DNA of 64,000 nt, taken from assembly GCA_037178675.1 (NCBI GenBank), contig JAYMGJ010000188.1, forward strand, positions 57,471-121,470, in the 5' to 3' direction. This document shows positions 24,539 to 35,512 of this stretch, one piece after another. A program made the position numbers and the translations under genes. The notes under the pieces are model-generated. The model searched no databases. It was not told the DNA's origin and saw nothing but the letters and a program-made list of their open reading frames with translations. Source of the DNA: Scleroderma bovista. Taxonomy: Eukaryota > Basidiomycota > Agaricomycetes > Boletales > Sclerodermataceae. Position 1 is the first letter of the stretch; the number at the start of each line of letters is the position of its first letter.

Positions 24539-26312
24539 CTACTCCTCGTCATCAGAAGAAGGAACCAAGGATATGAATCGCTTTGTCGGTGTGCGTCCAA
24601 GCTTTAGAGAGTATATTAGCGCACATACCGTCGAGCCTGAAACCCCGAAGATATCAGCACACGCACCAAAGACAACTGGGCTCGCCGGTCGCGTAAGCTC
24701 ATGGACTTGGGCGACGACTTTGCCGAAGCGGTAGGTGGTTTCAAAGAGGCCTCGTGTGGTAGCAGCCGAGAGAAAGAACCTGAAAGCCGATTTGTTGGCC
24801 GGTCGCTGTTGGCGGGAGGCCAGCGCCTTGGGGTTTCGTTCCGAGTTCTTGAGTTTCGAAGATGTTGGGGCCCGGCGACACGGACCTTCGGGGATTTTCC
24901 TGCGTTGGAGTATGTTGTGGAGTGGATTGGTTGTGCAGGTGATGGTACGCCATTCATCGTCTGAGCTGGCTTGAGGGAAGGAATTCCATACATGCGTGAT
25001 TCACCTGCGGGTGATAGGTTACTCCTTCCAGACGGTCTACGTGCTACACCACCATTTTGCAAGAGAAGCTGGGCCGGCGGTCCGGGGAGTTGTGGCACTC
25101 CTGATACACTCTCCTTTCGTCGTGGAGTTTGAGGAGTTGTTTTGAAGGGCGTATGTGTCGAGATGTGATCCTCTGTTAACGCTGGTTGGATGCTTGCGCA
25201 CCTACAATCAAACGGCTGTTCACCAGCGCTAGGTGGGTGCACGAGTGGTTCCCTGAGATCAGAAGAAATTTTTGAGGGCGATGTCTGTGATACGACCACA
25301 GGGTTAGCGCTCGCAAGTTGCTGCTGCGCCACCGGCGCACCATCAGAGACGACGGGATGGTGAATGCGCGGTGGAGACGTGGGTGGAGAATTGATACGGG
25401 GTCGTTTAGGTGTGCTGTTGGACACGAAGTCACGTTCGGTCTCTGGAGAAGGATCCGTATGTCCATTTAATACCTCGGAAATAGCGCGTTTACGGCTTGT
25501 GCTACTGGCCTCCTCGGACGTTGGGCTAACATCGATCTTTGGTGGGGCTTGCTGAACGGACGGTAGACGTTGGAGGGAGTCCTTTATACCATCAATACCG
25601 ATTTCTAAATTGGATGTAGCATGGGATATCGTCTCCGAAAAAGAAGATTTCAACTGGTCAACCTGAGATGGGAAGGTTTGTAAGAGCGGCAAGAGGGGTA
25701 GCAAAGCATTCAGCAAAGCGTTTTGCTGGTCTTGGATAGCTTTTTGTTGGTCCTGAACGGATGTGATTGCATTTGTATGCGATTGAAATAGCTACAGGAA
25801 TAAATTGGACTAGTATCATAGGTGTTAGGAATGACGTCAAGCTGACCGTTTGAAGCGCATCTATGCGTTTTTCTAAACCCCGGATGCTGGTTTCGGTCGC
25901 AGACTGTGATGTATGGACAAGTTCTAATGCATGCTTTTGTGCAGGCGTTCCGATGTGCGCCGTGAGCTGTCTCTGAGTGTTGCTGGCTTCAAGGGGGTAG
26001 TCATAAGATGACATACACAGATCGAATCCAACGTGGTTCCCTACTGATGTCCACCATTTCTGTGAGCATTTTATCACGCTCGTTCTCAAGCAGCTTGTTG
26101 GCATTGATAACTTGGCATTTGCAGTCGTCTACTCTTGTCATAAGACGGTCGAGTCTTTCCGAGAATTTCTCCAAGCTGGATTGAGTGTCATGGATGAGCA
26201 TTCGCATGGACGTCGCCGTCTTGTCCTGTGGAACGAGGGGTGGGTTCGTCGATGGCGTGCAATCCCACGCGCCAGCATCTTTGCGAAGGTGACCCCAGAG
26301 GATGTTGGCCAT
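24539..26312 (-). CDS. Coiled-coil nuclear-type protein, unrecognised
   Basis: Four exons (26312-26045, 25986-25847, 25791-24667, 24601-24539) give 531 residues. After a short N-terminus there are about 200 residues of heptad-like sequence (SSLEKFSERLDRLMTRVDD..., ALELVHTSQSATETSIRGLEKRIDAL, QDQQKAIQDQQNALLNALLPLLPLL), then a long Ser/Pro-rich disordered region with KRPR and SRKR nuclear-localisation-like clusters. A basic block (MSLRDRRAQLSLLGRTPTKRF) and an acidic end (PSSDDEE) close it. Splicing out the last intron replaces a random tail with this end, which supports the model. The layout would suit a chromosome-associated scaffold, but that is inference. The start codon lies only 51 bases past the 3' end of a co-oriented tRNA gene. 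Confidence 0.75.
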
Positions 26313-26363
26313 GACCGTCAGACAAGGGAAATTAGCAAAATAATAAAATAACCAACAAAAAGT

Positions 26364-26435
26364 TAGCATCAACTCGTTTCGATCGAGTGACCTCAGGGTT
26401 ATGAGCCCTGCGCGCTTCCGCTGCGCCATGATGCT
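26364..26435 (-). tRNA. tRNA-Met (CAU), elongator type
   Basis: The minus strand folds into a full cloverleaf of 72 nt without an intron. The acceptor stem AGCATCA pairs perfectly with TGATGCT and is followed by discriminator A. The D stem is GCGC/GCGC. The anticodon stem CAGGG/CCCTG carries loop CTCATAA with anticodon CAT. The T stem ACTCG/CGAGT carries loop ATCGAAA. The sequence is elongator-like, lacking the features of initiator tRNA. It lies between two protein genes transcribed in the same direction. Confidence 0.93.
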
Positions 26436-26592
26436 CTGATTGCTAGTGCGTCGAGTATTTCTTTGAAAGAACTACCAGCTCCTTGATACAACAAGCTAAA
26501 CATCAATAATTTACTGTATGATACCAGTGTAAGCTCATGGGGGTTGAGTAGAGGCGAGATTTTCGGCCGCTTGCAGACTCCACAAACCCATC

Positions 26593-27341
26593 TCATCGTG
26601 AGGAAGTTTGCTCCACTTTGAATAAACCTAGAGAAATAGGTCAGTGGAACGAAGGAGTATTCAAGGGGCTGCAGTACACCATCAACAAGCTTCATTAACT
26701 CTTGGATCCGCTCAGTGGCCTCGCGTTCCTTCTTCATGTTCTTCTGAGTCTTCTCATATAGTTCAGCGTTCTCTTCTTCGAGCTATCTCCAAATGTGAGC
26801 CACCAGTCATACGCAATGGTGGAATACATGCCTTCTTCAAGGTTGCTCTCAACTGCTCTGCTTCCGCCTGCAATATCGGGACAGTCCTTGCGCGAACAGC
26901 TGCCCGTGGATCCAAGTCCTCTCTCCACAAATCTGGCCGGTCAACTTCCCCACGTTGTTTTCTGTTCCTTGCTTCAGTGACCACGGCGTGCAAAATGTTG
27001 ATGTTCTCTCGAACATCGAAGTCTTTAAATAACGCCTCGCAGCTCGCCTGCAGTACCGATCAGCATTGCAAAGTAGAGACCCACGACGTACTCACGTGTA
27101 CTTGATCCTCCATATGCCGTGAAATGGTGTTGAATATTCCCTCTGCTCCGTGAGGCTCCTCCTTGCACCACAGCGCAAAACACTCCTGAAAGTCTTCGTA
27201 TCTATGGATGGTTAGAAAGCGCGCAAACTGTCAGCACCCCGTGCAGACTCACGTCCATTTGTGTGCTGCCCTGTTGATGGCTAGCTGCAATGCCGAATGG
27301 AAATGTGTCCATCGTTTGCTGTCTGGTGTGGCTTTCCCCAT
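26593..27341 (-). CDS. nnf1: Kinetochore protein Nnf1 (PMF1 family)
   Basis: Five exons (27341-27253, 27201-27096, 27047-26832, 26782-26680, 26627-26593) give 182 residues, normal for Nnf1, a subunit of the Mis12/MIND complex that links centromeric chromatin to the outer kinetochore. Family features: RWTHFHSALQLAINRAAHKW, TYEDFQECFALWCKEEPHGA, DFDVRENINILHAVVTEARN and the diagnostic WREDLDPRAAVRARTVP, followed by a C-terminal coiled coil (LEEENAELYEKTQKNMKKER). The third intron begins GCATGT rather than GT. No GT donor there keeps the frame, so it looks like a GC-AG intron. The gene shares a short promoter with the divergent tul1. Confidence 0.9.
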
Positions 27342-27439
27342 CGTTGTTTGGGCGTTAACGCGAGCGCGTGTCGTATCTGGGTCACGTGAGCACACATATT
27401 CCCTCCGACTCGGCTTGGCCTTTGCTGCATCGTCTCGTC
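27342..27439. promoter_or_regulatory. Bidirectional promoter of nnf1 and tul1
   Basis: Only 98 bp separate the two divergent start codons, so core promoter and 5' leaders of both genes must fit here or overlap the coding ends. No TATA box is visible. Confidence 0.5.
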
Positions 27440-30303
27440 ATGGATCCCGGAGAGGCTGACAACACGCAACAACCCGCGAGGACGCAGCAACAGCATAGGA
27501 GCTCGATTCCATCCTTTCTCTTTATCATATTTCTTCTTTTCATGCTCACGAACCACAGCGGGGATGAGTTTCTTGCACGGAATCATTACCAGGAGACACT
27601 GCGGTCCCTCACTTACCAACTGTCCAATTTTACGGCTTGGGTGAACGGTTCAGAGTCTAACTTCATTATGGTGTGTACCAGCCTTCGTCGTAGATGTCAT
27701 ATCTGAATACTGTGAAGCCGACTCGCCGCCAGTCTACTGCTCCCCTCGTCGAGTCACTCATGACCTTTGGATCGCGGCTGGATCCATCCAACGCTTCATA
27801 TTTCCCAAACATCACCGGGTTCCTTCGCGGAGAACTCGACTTTTACAATATCTCGCTCCCAAACCTCAACGAGACTGACTTGTCATGGAAGTCGTATGCC
27901 CAGTCGTACATGGCAGACTCGAACATGACGGAGGTTACCAACCACTTGGGGACATGGAATTGGAACGCCACACAAAAGATGTCGTGGAGCATCATGGATC
28001 GCGCACTCGTAAAGGGCAAAAACTCGTCTGACGATATCGCCGTGGTTCATGTAGGATGTCCGAACAATCCAGTTGTAGCCACTCTGAGCAATACCGTATC
28101 CAGGGAAGAATTGACCTTGCTGACCGTGAAAGTGGGAGTGAGACAAGGCTTGAGTTCGAGGGTGTCCATTTCCTTGCAAACGGGTCGATATACGGTTTCG
28201 CTGAACCTACGGGGTAATTGACTTTTCTGGTCCCCTTTGTTGTGTTGCTTACATGGCTTCAGACATCGCATCGATATCAGGTATCTGCCCGCCATTGTGC
28301 CGGAGGAGTTGCATAACGACACTGCCGGCCTCGTACAACTCGAACTCCAGTCGCGCATCGACAAGGTCAAGCAGATGATAGATGCGGGCGTTATTGACCA
28401 AGAGTCTTCAGACAGTCAGCGTATCCGGTTCTCATCTTTGTACTAGACTAATGGGGTGCAGACAATAGCGGAGCCCAGAGCAACTGCGGATTTTTGGCCT
28501 TCGCCCAAATCGAACCTTCGATGATCCCTGAGGAACTTATGCGCGATGTGGAGAGTGAGCTGCAGAAACCTACGGGGAAATGGACAGCCGAGGTGTTTCC
28601 ACCCCACTTGAACGGTGTGCTGATAAGCCGAGATTGTGGCATACTCTATCGACTGCGTAACGCTGTGGGGCTAAGGTATGTGAATGTTCGTCCTTGGCGC
28701 ATGCTCACTTGGAAATTGCATAGATCCCAGTTGTTTTTCCGCAAAGTTACCACCTGTGCGCTGAATATTTTGTCCGATCCCGCTTCATTCTTACTCAAAG
28801 TAACGCAGATGCTGGTGTCTCAGCAGTCGTTTATTTAGTTATCCTCACTCTATTAACCCGTCAGATTGGACAGAGTTACACTTCAGCTAGCCTGTCGCGC
28901 CTCTCTGTCTGGACCTTTTACACCCAGGCCATCGTGGACGCAGTATCATTTGCTGGACATATTACATTTGCTATTTTGGCGAATGGAAGACCCTCGTTGG
29001 CTCTGGTTGCTCCAGCGTTTATTGCTTGTATATTGTTTTCGCTTGAAGCGGTACGTCATCGTCTGTGCTTCGCCCGACCCTTTATTTATTCCTTCCAGCA
29101 ACATGCAATCCTTATAAAACAGGTCCAAGCTCCTGAGGATGCGGCTAATGCTCCTCCTCCCCCGAGACCGTCATCCCAGCTAATACAATCAACTACGCCA
29201 AATCAAGGTAACGCTGAACCGGCTTCCCCGACCGCAGCCCCACCTCGGAATACTCGCCCTTCGTTTATCAGTCTCTTCATGTGGCATCTCCGTTCAGACC
29301 CGCAAGCACGCATCTGTATGTGGTTAGATCGATTTGACAGGATTATCGGCTAACACAGCTCAGGGATCGGGATGTTCCTCTGTCTTACATTCATTGTCCG
29401 AGTCATCGTGTCACCTTCCCTCGCCCTCTTCTTCGTGGGAAGCATGTACTCGCTATTCTGGTTACCACAGATCATTCGTTCAGTCAGATGTGGAAGGAGT
29501 AGCGTACTGACTGTAGAATATATGATTGGCACGTCGATATGTAGATTATGGTTTCCTCTCTGTGAGCCGATTTTTCTCTTGTGTTGGTTCTCCTCACTGG
29601 GCTACAGATTTCTTGGCCAACTCCTCGAATGTATTGGATGTGGAGCCGCGACGTATGCGCCACGTTTGGAGAGTGAGTCGGGGCTGACCTTTTCCCTAGG
29701 ATGGGTGTATATACTCGCCGTGTTTGTTCTGTTCCAAGTCGGCGTGGTCCTACTTCAACAATGGTTGGGACCTGCATTTTTTTTGCCCTCGCGGGTTTGT
29801 ACTCATGCTGTCATGAGGGTTACTGTTTAACTGAACGACCATCCTCTCAGTTTGCAACAACACAAACATACAACTACCACCCTCCACTTTCAAATATCCA
29901 CGACCCCGAGGCGCCGGACCAGTCCCTTGGCGACTGCTCCATCTGCATGGAAGGGATCCATGTGAACGATTCAAAGCAATTACAACAAGTTACAAGTGGG
30001 TTACTCCATACTGTTGGAGCAAGGAAGAACTATAGCTTGGCACCTTGCCATCATTTATTCGTGAGTCCAGTGCATCTGTCGGCCATGGTTCGATGGTTGA
30101 TATTGCTTGCAGCATACCGAATGCCTCGAGAAGGTACGGAATATGAACTTCATTTAGTATGCCTGCCGTTGACGAGTGTTCCATCACCTCTACAGTGGTT
30201 AGCCGTCAAGGTAGGTATTGTTGTTGCTACAGTACCTGACAGAGTCTCAGAGGTCATATAGAATATCTGCCCGCAATGCCGTAGGCCCCTACCGCCCTTG
30301 TAA
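27440..30303 (+). CDS. tul1: Tul1/Dsc1 RING E3 ubiquitin ligase (Golgi Dsc complex)
   Basis: Fifteen exons join in frame to 716 residues, close to known Tul1/Dsc1. The family is the catalytic subunit of the Golgi/endosome Dsc E3 complex, which ubiquitinates membrane proteins and activates SREBP in some fungi. Order: an N-terminal signal anchor (FLFIIFLLFML), a luminal domain with N-glycosylation sequons and FPNITGFLRGELDFY and EFEGVHFLANGSIYGFAEPTG, then about seven membrane segments from near residue 340 (VSAVVYLVILTLL, HITFAILANG, MFLCLTFIVRVIV, WVYILAVFVLFQVG). The C-terminal RING-H2 is CSIC...CHHLFHTECLEKW...CPQC. The RING is spread over four exons, two of them micro-exons of 21 nt (30113-30133) and 15 nt (30196-30210). 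All metal ligands are present. Confidence 0.92.
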
Positions 30304-31021
30304 TACGATCATTACACAAGTTACCTCAACCCAAGCCGTCATCACAGCTCTCCATCTCTATCTTCACCGCATATCGATATGTACTGCGCAGTCACTCTTG
30401 TCACGGACCCGTTTAATTATGTACATTACATCCTGCTATCGTCATTCACGATCCATATTTCCAAGGTCTCGCCCTTCATGACGGGCAGTCTGATGCATCC
30501 ATTGTGGCATGCTGTTTGTCCAGTCCAACCCCAGAGGACCCTGTCTCTGACCTAATAGTACATGCCTCAATCACGCAGGGCAGAGGTCTCAGCTAGACTA
30601 TCAGTAAATCTTACCGTAGTACAGAACATGGTCTATAACTACTGTCAAAACAGATTGACTGACTACGTTGACTTACATGCGATCACTGTGACGCTGACTT
30701 ACATATTCTTGCTGTCTCTTGTCTCGGATTACGTCGTAGTGACCTTCATCATTGCCTTCGCTCATCCTAATCTTTCCGTCTGCTTGACTCTTTCTTTCAG
30801 CCAGCTGCGGCCCTCGTTGATTGATGGTGCAGTCACCAACCCAGTTACCTCTGTCGTGCCTTTCTCTTATGTGCCAATCACCAGGCAACGTAGTTTTCAA
30901 TTGTTAGCGGAGAACTGCGAGAGCATCGCCAAACAAGATCATTTATTCCAAGTACTACTTTGAATCGACTTGATTTAGTTGGGAACAACATCAACTCTTC
31001 TCGCAGCCAGGGATATTGCTA
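30304..31021. other. Convergent intergenic region
   Basis: One open frame at 30562-30963 lacks any recognisable feature and I do not support it. No repeats are visible. Confidence 0.4.
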
Positions 31022-31348
31022 CTATAGTACATTCAAGTGTGCTTCTTGGGACAGCCTGGATGAGGTCCATGATGAGTACCACAATAAATGATTTGCTATT
31101 GAATCCAAGCACTTACATCCACCGGTACAACAATAGGTTCCTGAGGGGCAACACGTATTGTCGCTGCACTTCGCTGTGCACAAGGTGAGCAGGAGAGTTT
31201 GGGAGTTGCATATCATATAACTTACTTGCTTTACGATCACCACAACGTGGCAATTCGGGATATTCACGCGCGGGATTATAGCTTTGGCAGCCACAACAGC
31301 AACGTGTGAAATGAGCAGTAAGGACGCGATACCGAGGAAGCGGACCAT
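31022..31348 (-). CDS. Small secreted cysteine-rich protein
   Basis: The minus-strand frame starts with a clear signal peptide (MVRFLGIASLLLISHVAVVAAKA). It then shows a Cys-dense segment, CSDNTCCPSGTYCCTGGCKC, of the kind found in small secreted, disulphide-rich fungal proteins. An intron near 31170-31225 is likely (GTAAGT donor visible), but its exact ends and the C-terminus are uncertain. Unspliced, the frame gives 108 residues. It would be exported to the cell surface or surroundings; I do not assign a function. Confidence 0.55.
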   Translation of the reverse strand: MVRFLGIASLLLISHVAVVAAKAIIPRVNIPNCHVVVIVKQVSYMICNSQTLLLTLCTAKCSDNTCCPSGTYCCTGGCKCLDSIANHLLWYSSWTSSRLSQEAHLNVL

Positions 31349-31985
31349 TTTGAGTACAATCGGGAGTAAAAGAGCTGTTTGAAGGATGACGCGTTATTCT
31401 CTCTGTGTTTTATTCATGGTTGGGACTCACAAACTTATCAAGCCATGATATGGGCCCATTTATTTGATTCTGCACATAATATTTTCCGCCCCTTCAGGCG
31501 TGGGGTTCTTTGGGAATACCATCCAAGGAGCTTCTTCGGGGTTTAGGCAATTCCTGAGACTACTCTTCGTTTTCAAACAACACTGAAGCGTACCTCAGTG
31601 GCGCCTGTTCATGTTTCTGATCCGATGGCCGGTGATATATTGATTTGCAATCGACAGGGACCAGCTCTCAAGGGCAGATTGTGCGTTACAATTTCAGGAA
31701 AAACCGCTGTTCGAGTTATTGGGACTAGATGCTCCTCCTACAGACGACTCGTCAGACATTATTTCACTCACGACTTTCATCTTCCGAACTGGGGTGCGCA
31801 CCACCAAATTCAATCTACTACGCCAAAACGCTAACGCGGCTTGCATTGTCATTTCATCAGCATCCCTCCTAATTATGCTGTAGCCTCGAATAAGAGACAT
31901 CGATATGCATGCGAAGAACTTGAGGCGGGCATCAGCGTCGAGGACCAATAGCACATTAGAACCAATATATAGCCTAGACTGAGAT
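31349..31985. other. Upstream flank of the retrotransposon
   Basis: No supported gene. The left 45-bp copy of a direct repeat that brackets the retrotransposon begins at its right edge. Confidence 0.4.
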
Positions 31986-32030
31986 TGGCTTTCTAAGATA
32001 GCCGAGGCACGAGGCGCTTCGTAGAATATA
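31986..32030 (+). repeat. 45-bp direct repeat, left copy
   Basis: This sequence (TGGCTTTCTAAGATAGCCGA onward) reappears at 37073-37117 with one mismatch, immediately outside both ends of the retrotransposon. It is either part of the split direct repeats of such elements or a flanking duplication. Confidence 0.75.
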
Positions 32031-32212
32031 GTCTACGCATCGGTTAAGTGAGGCGCCTCGCCTTTCTCTTCTGCTCGTCTCGCACTGCACATCTGGTCCC
32101 TCCCTCAGCGCGCGACGAGCTCGCCCTTTCTTTCGCATTTCCTCAGTGTGCTGTTTCCCTCGTCACACTCACTCGCTCCCACTCCTTGCTTCCTCTCCCT
32201 TTGCACACCACC

Positions 32213-33702
32213 ATGCCACCCAATCGTCCTAACCCGCACAACGCTGAACGGCCCGATTTCACCACTGACGAGTACGAGGATGCCCGCATCGCTCTCATCG
32301 GCACAGGCGTTCCGGCAGGCACCACTGCCGGCGCGCTGGCACAGATCTGGACTTTCAACAACGAAAGAGACAAGACCGAATGGGACAGGGCTGTCGCCGA
32401 CGAAGCACAGGCCGAAGAGGCGGCCAGGCAACTCGCTGCAGCATCCGTAGAACTCCTCCGCCAGCAAGAATTAGCTGAAAAAGAAGCCGCCCTAGCCGAA
32501 GAGCGCAAAAAACTCAAAAACAAATTCGTACCGGTCCCCAAAGCTAAAGCGCCGGTAGACCTCCTCTGTCTTCCCGCCAAATATGCCCTCAAGCATATGG
32601 AAAATGGCACCTACGTAGAACTTTTCTATTTTACGAACGAAGGTATCGCCGACGCAGAAGAAGTAGCTACTGCCCCCAGCGATGAATCGTTTGTCTGGAA
32701 ACAACAGGATAACGGGACTCCTTCCCTAGTCGAGGCATCTACAGCCAAAAGAGGTCTCAAGACTGACGTGCTCCCGGACGAGAAATTGTCTTGGGAACAA
32801 TTTTTCGAAGCCACCCCGCGCATGATTCAGTTCATGAAGCGCTACCATTGGCCGCAGGACAGGATAGACATGTTCTGCAGTTTTTTCCTAGGGATACAGA
32901 GCCACCGCTGGCGGACTTCCTTGCACCCGCTCTGCAAAAAGTCTCTGCTCTTCTACCAAGCGAAGCAACGGCGCCTTTGGCACCACACCATCGGATCTGA
33001 CTTTGGTTTCACCCTGGCGGAAATTGAGGAAGAAGTCCTGAGGAACATCAGAGATGAACTAATGCAAACATCTTTCAGTGCAGAATTCAACAAGATGCAA
33101 TCGGTAGGTTTTCGGTTTTCCCCTCCCTCATCTGGCACACACTGGCCCGCTCACAATGAGCCGCGCTCTGGCTCTGTCACTCTGCTTGATCACGTGTTAA
33201 CCACTCGTCACAGATTAACAATGCCCAGCTACTGGCCTCGTCGCCACGCTACCCCCCCACTGCTAACTCCTCCCACTCCCTCAAACGATCGGCCCCCTTC
33301 TCCCCCTCGGCAGATTCGACAGACCCTCAGAGCAAAAGACATCGCTTTCGTGCCCCCTCCCCGCCAAAGGACAACACTGCCAACTCCTCCACCTCGACCC
33401 ACTCGGCCAACCCACCTATCCTCTCTGTCTGCGCCGTTTGCCTCGGCCGGGATCGCCACACAACTTCCGAATGCACCGCTGCCCTCACCTGGGACAAACA
33501 ATTCGAGACCCTATGCACACGAAACAACCGTGCCCTCATCACCCGCGCCAACAAGCAGGCAGTTTGTGCCAAATGGCAGCGAGAGGCCGGCTGTAAAGAC
33601 AAACATACCTATCTCCACATGTGTTCAGGTTGTGCCGCCTCCACTCACGGCGCTAGTCTCTGCCCTCGAGCGCAGAAAGCGGCTCCCACTAACCCCATAT
33701 AA
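32213..33702 (+). CDS. Gag-like protein of the retrotransposon
   Basis: Exon 1 (32213-33103) and exon 2 (33214-33702), joined across a 110-nt GT-AG intron, give 459 residues. The N-terminal part has a long charged coiled coil (NNERDKTEWDRAVADEAQAE..., LAEKEAALAEERKKLKNKF). Exon 2 supplies a Ser-rich linker with an SKRHRFR cluster and a Cys/His array (CAVCLGRDRHTTSEC, then CAKWQREAGCKDKHTYLHMC and CSGC) typical of nucleic-acid-binding Gag tails. If the intron is kept, exon 1 instead runs in its own frame through to the reverse transcriptase. The same DNA then encodes the Gag tail in one frame and the Gag-Pol linker in another. Confidence 0.75.
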
Positions 33703-35512
33703 TGCCTGCGCATGGGAGCACGAGCTCTCCAGTGCGGGCCTTCTGCCGCGCTTCTCAAAGATTCTTCCCGGTTTATCTCAAGGCTTCGTTATTAACTTCC
33801 CTCCCATTCTCCGTACGCAATCCCCCCCTAATAATAGTTCTGTCCTCTCGTATGCAGCAGAATTTAATACGATCATTTGTAAAGAACTGGTCAAAGGTAG
33901 ATATCTAGGCCCCTTTCCCCTCCCTTTAATAGAACAAGCCCTTGGCCCTTACCAGTCGTCCCCCCTCTCCATTATACCAAAAATTGGACGCCCAGGAAAA
34001 TTTCGCATCATCCAAAACTTTTCTTTCCCCCTTATCCCCTCTATAGAATTCCCCAATCCATCAATCAACCATGACATAGCGGCAGAAGATTTTCCCACCA
34101 CCTGGGGTAAATTTTCTTTAATATATGACCTCATTTCGCGCCTCCCCCCAGGCTCCGAAGCTGCCACCCGCGATGTGGCGGAAGCCTACCGCACTATTCC
34201 TGTCCACCCGTCCCAATGGCCAGCTGGAGTCGTAAAGTTATCAGATACAATGGGTTGCATAGACACCAACTTAGCCTTTGGGTCGACCCCCGCAGCGGGG
34301 GCTTACGGACACATCTCAGATGCTTGCTGCGAAATTTTCTGTTTCCATGGCATTGGCCCAGTTGACAAATGGGTGGATGACCATATCTTTTTCCAAGTGC
34401 GCACCCGACACCTCAACAGTTATAACAAAGACCGGCACTCCCAACACCTGGACATACTAAATCACCCCCTGCACCCTCTACACTCTGGGGGTCGCCTATG
34501 GTTCCAAGGGCGTCACCAATCAGACTCATCATTTGACGAGTTTAATGAAGATTGCAAACACCCTTTAAAGGATCTCTCCGCCCTATCCCCTTGAGCCTAT
34601 CATGATGCTTTGTTTTCGTACAGCCTCCATGACATCAACACATTGTCGAGATCCCTTGGCATACCCTGGGAACTCTCCAAAGACCAGCCTTTTGGCCCGT
34701 CCACTACCTACATAGGTTTTGAATGGAACCTGCAACTGTTAACTGTGTCCTTGAGTGGCCCAAAAGTAACTAAGTATCTCGGAGCGATTGCAGACTGGCA
34801 CCAGCGCAGCAGACATGTCCTTCAGGACGTGCAAAGCCTGCACGGGAAATTGCTCCACACGTGTGCGGTGATACCTCGAGGCCGAGCTTACCTCACAGGC
34901 CTCGAACGCATGATCAGTTTGTGCACGCCCAAACCTTTCCTCCCGCACCGCCCCGAAAAAACAATTGCAGATGATCTGATCTGGTGGCACAATGTCCTAT
35001 CATCCAACCTCACAACTCGACGCATCCACGTCCCCCCAAATTATGCCGACATTTCTGCCTTTTCCGATGCAAGCTCCTCGTTCGGCATCGGCATTGTCAT
35101 TGGCGACAGATGGCGAGCATGGCGCCTCCATCCAAACTGGCAGTCCCTTGGAGGAAAGCGGGACATCAGTTGGGCTGAAGCCGTTGGTTTCGAGCTCCTC
35201 ATTTATACCATCGCCACTATTAAATTTCCCCACTCTGCATTCATCGCCTTCGGAGACAATATGGGCATCGTCGAAGGATGGTATAATAGCCGCCACCGAA
35301 ACCCTCCTGCCAATGAAGCCTTCAGACGCATTCACCTTTTCATCCACTCACTCCCCCGGAAATTTGACATCCACACCAAATACATCCCCAGTGAAGCCAA
35401 CCCTGCAGATGGCCCATCCAGGGGCATTCTCGGGCATCCCAGCAAGCTTCTTCCTGACATCCCCATCCCTGAATCCATCCGCCACCTCCTCGAGGTCGCC
35501 GCCCCAGGTTGA
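33104..35512 (+). pseudogene. Reverse transcriptase-RNase H, one in-frame stop
   Basis: The frame continues exon 1 of gag if the intron is retained. RT landmarks: LSIIPKIGRPGKFRIIQNFS, DVAEAYRTIPVHPSQWPAGV, the fingers-palm segment LAFGSTPAAGAYG, and the catalytic WVDDHIFF (VDD in place of the usual YxDD, normal for DIRS-like RTs). RNase H landmarks: ISAFSDASSSFGIGIVIGD, SWAEAVGFELL, FGDNMGIVEGW and the final Asp in SEANPADGPSRG. A TGA at 34592-34594 (LSALSP-stop-AYHDALFSY) interrupts otherwise continuous homology where Arg (CGA) would fit, so a single C-to-T change explains it. After that stop the same frame runs to 35512. Confidence 0.85.

Noticed and set aside
30562..30963. A 133-codon frame with hydrophobic sequence after tul1
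   Set aside because: It lacks domain, signal or splice support and sits in the 3' flank of tul1.
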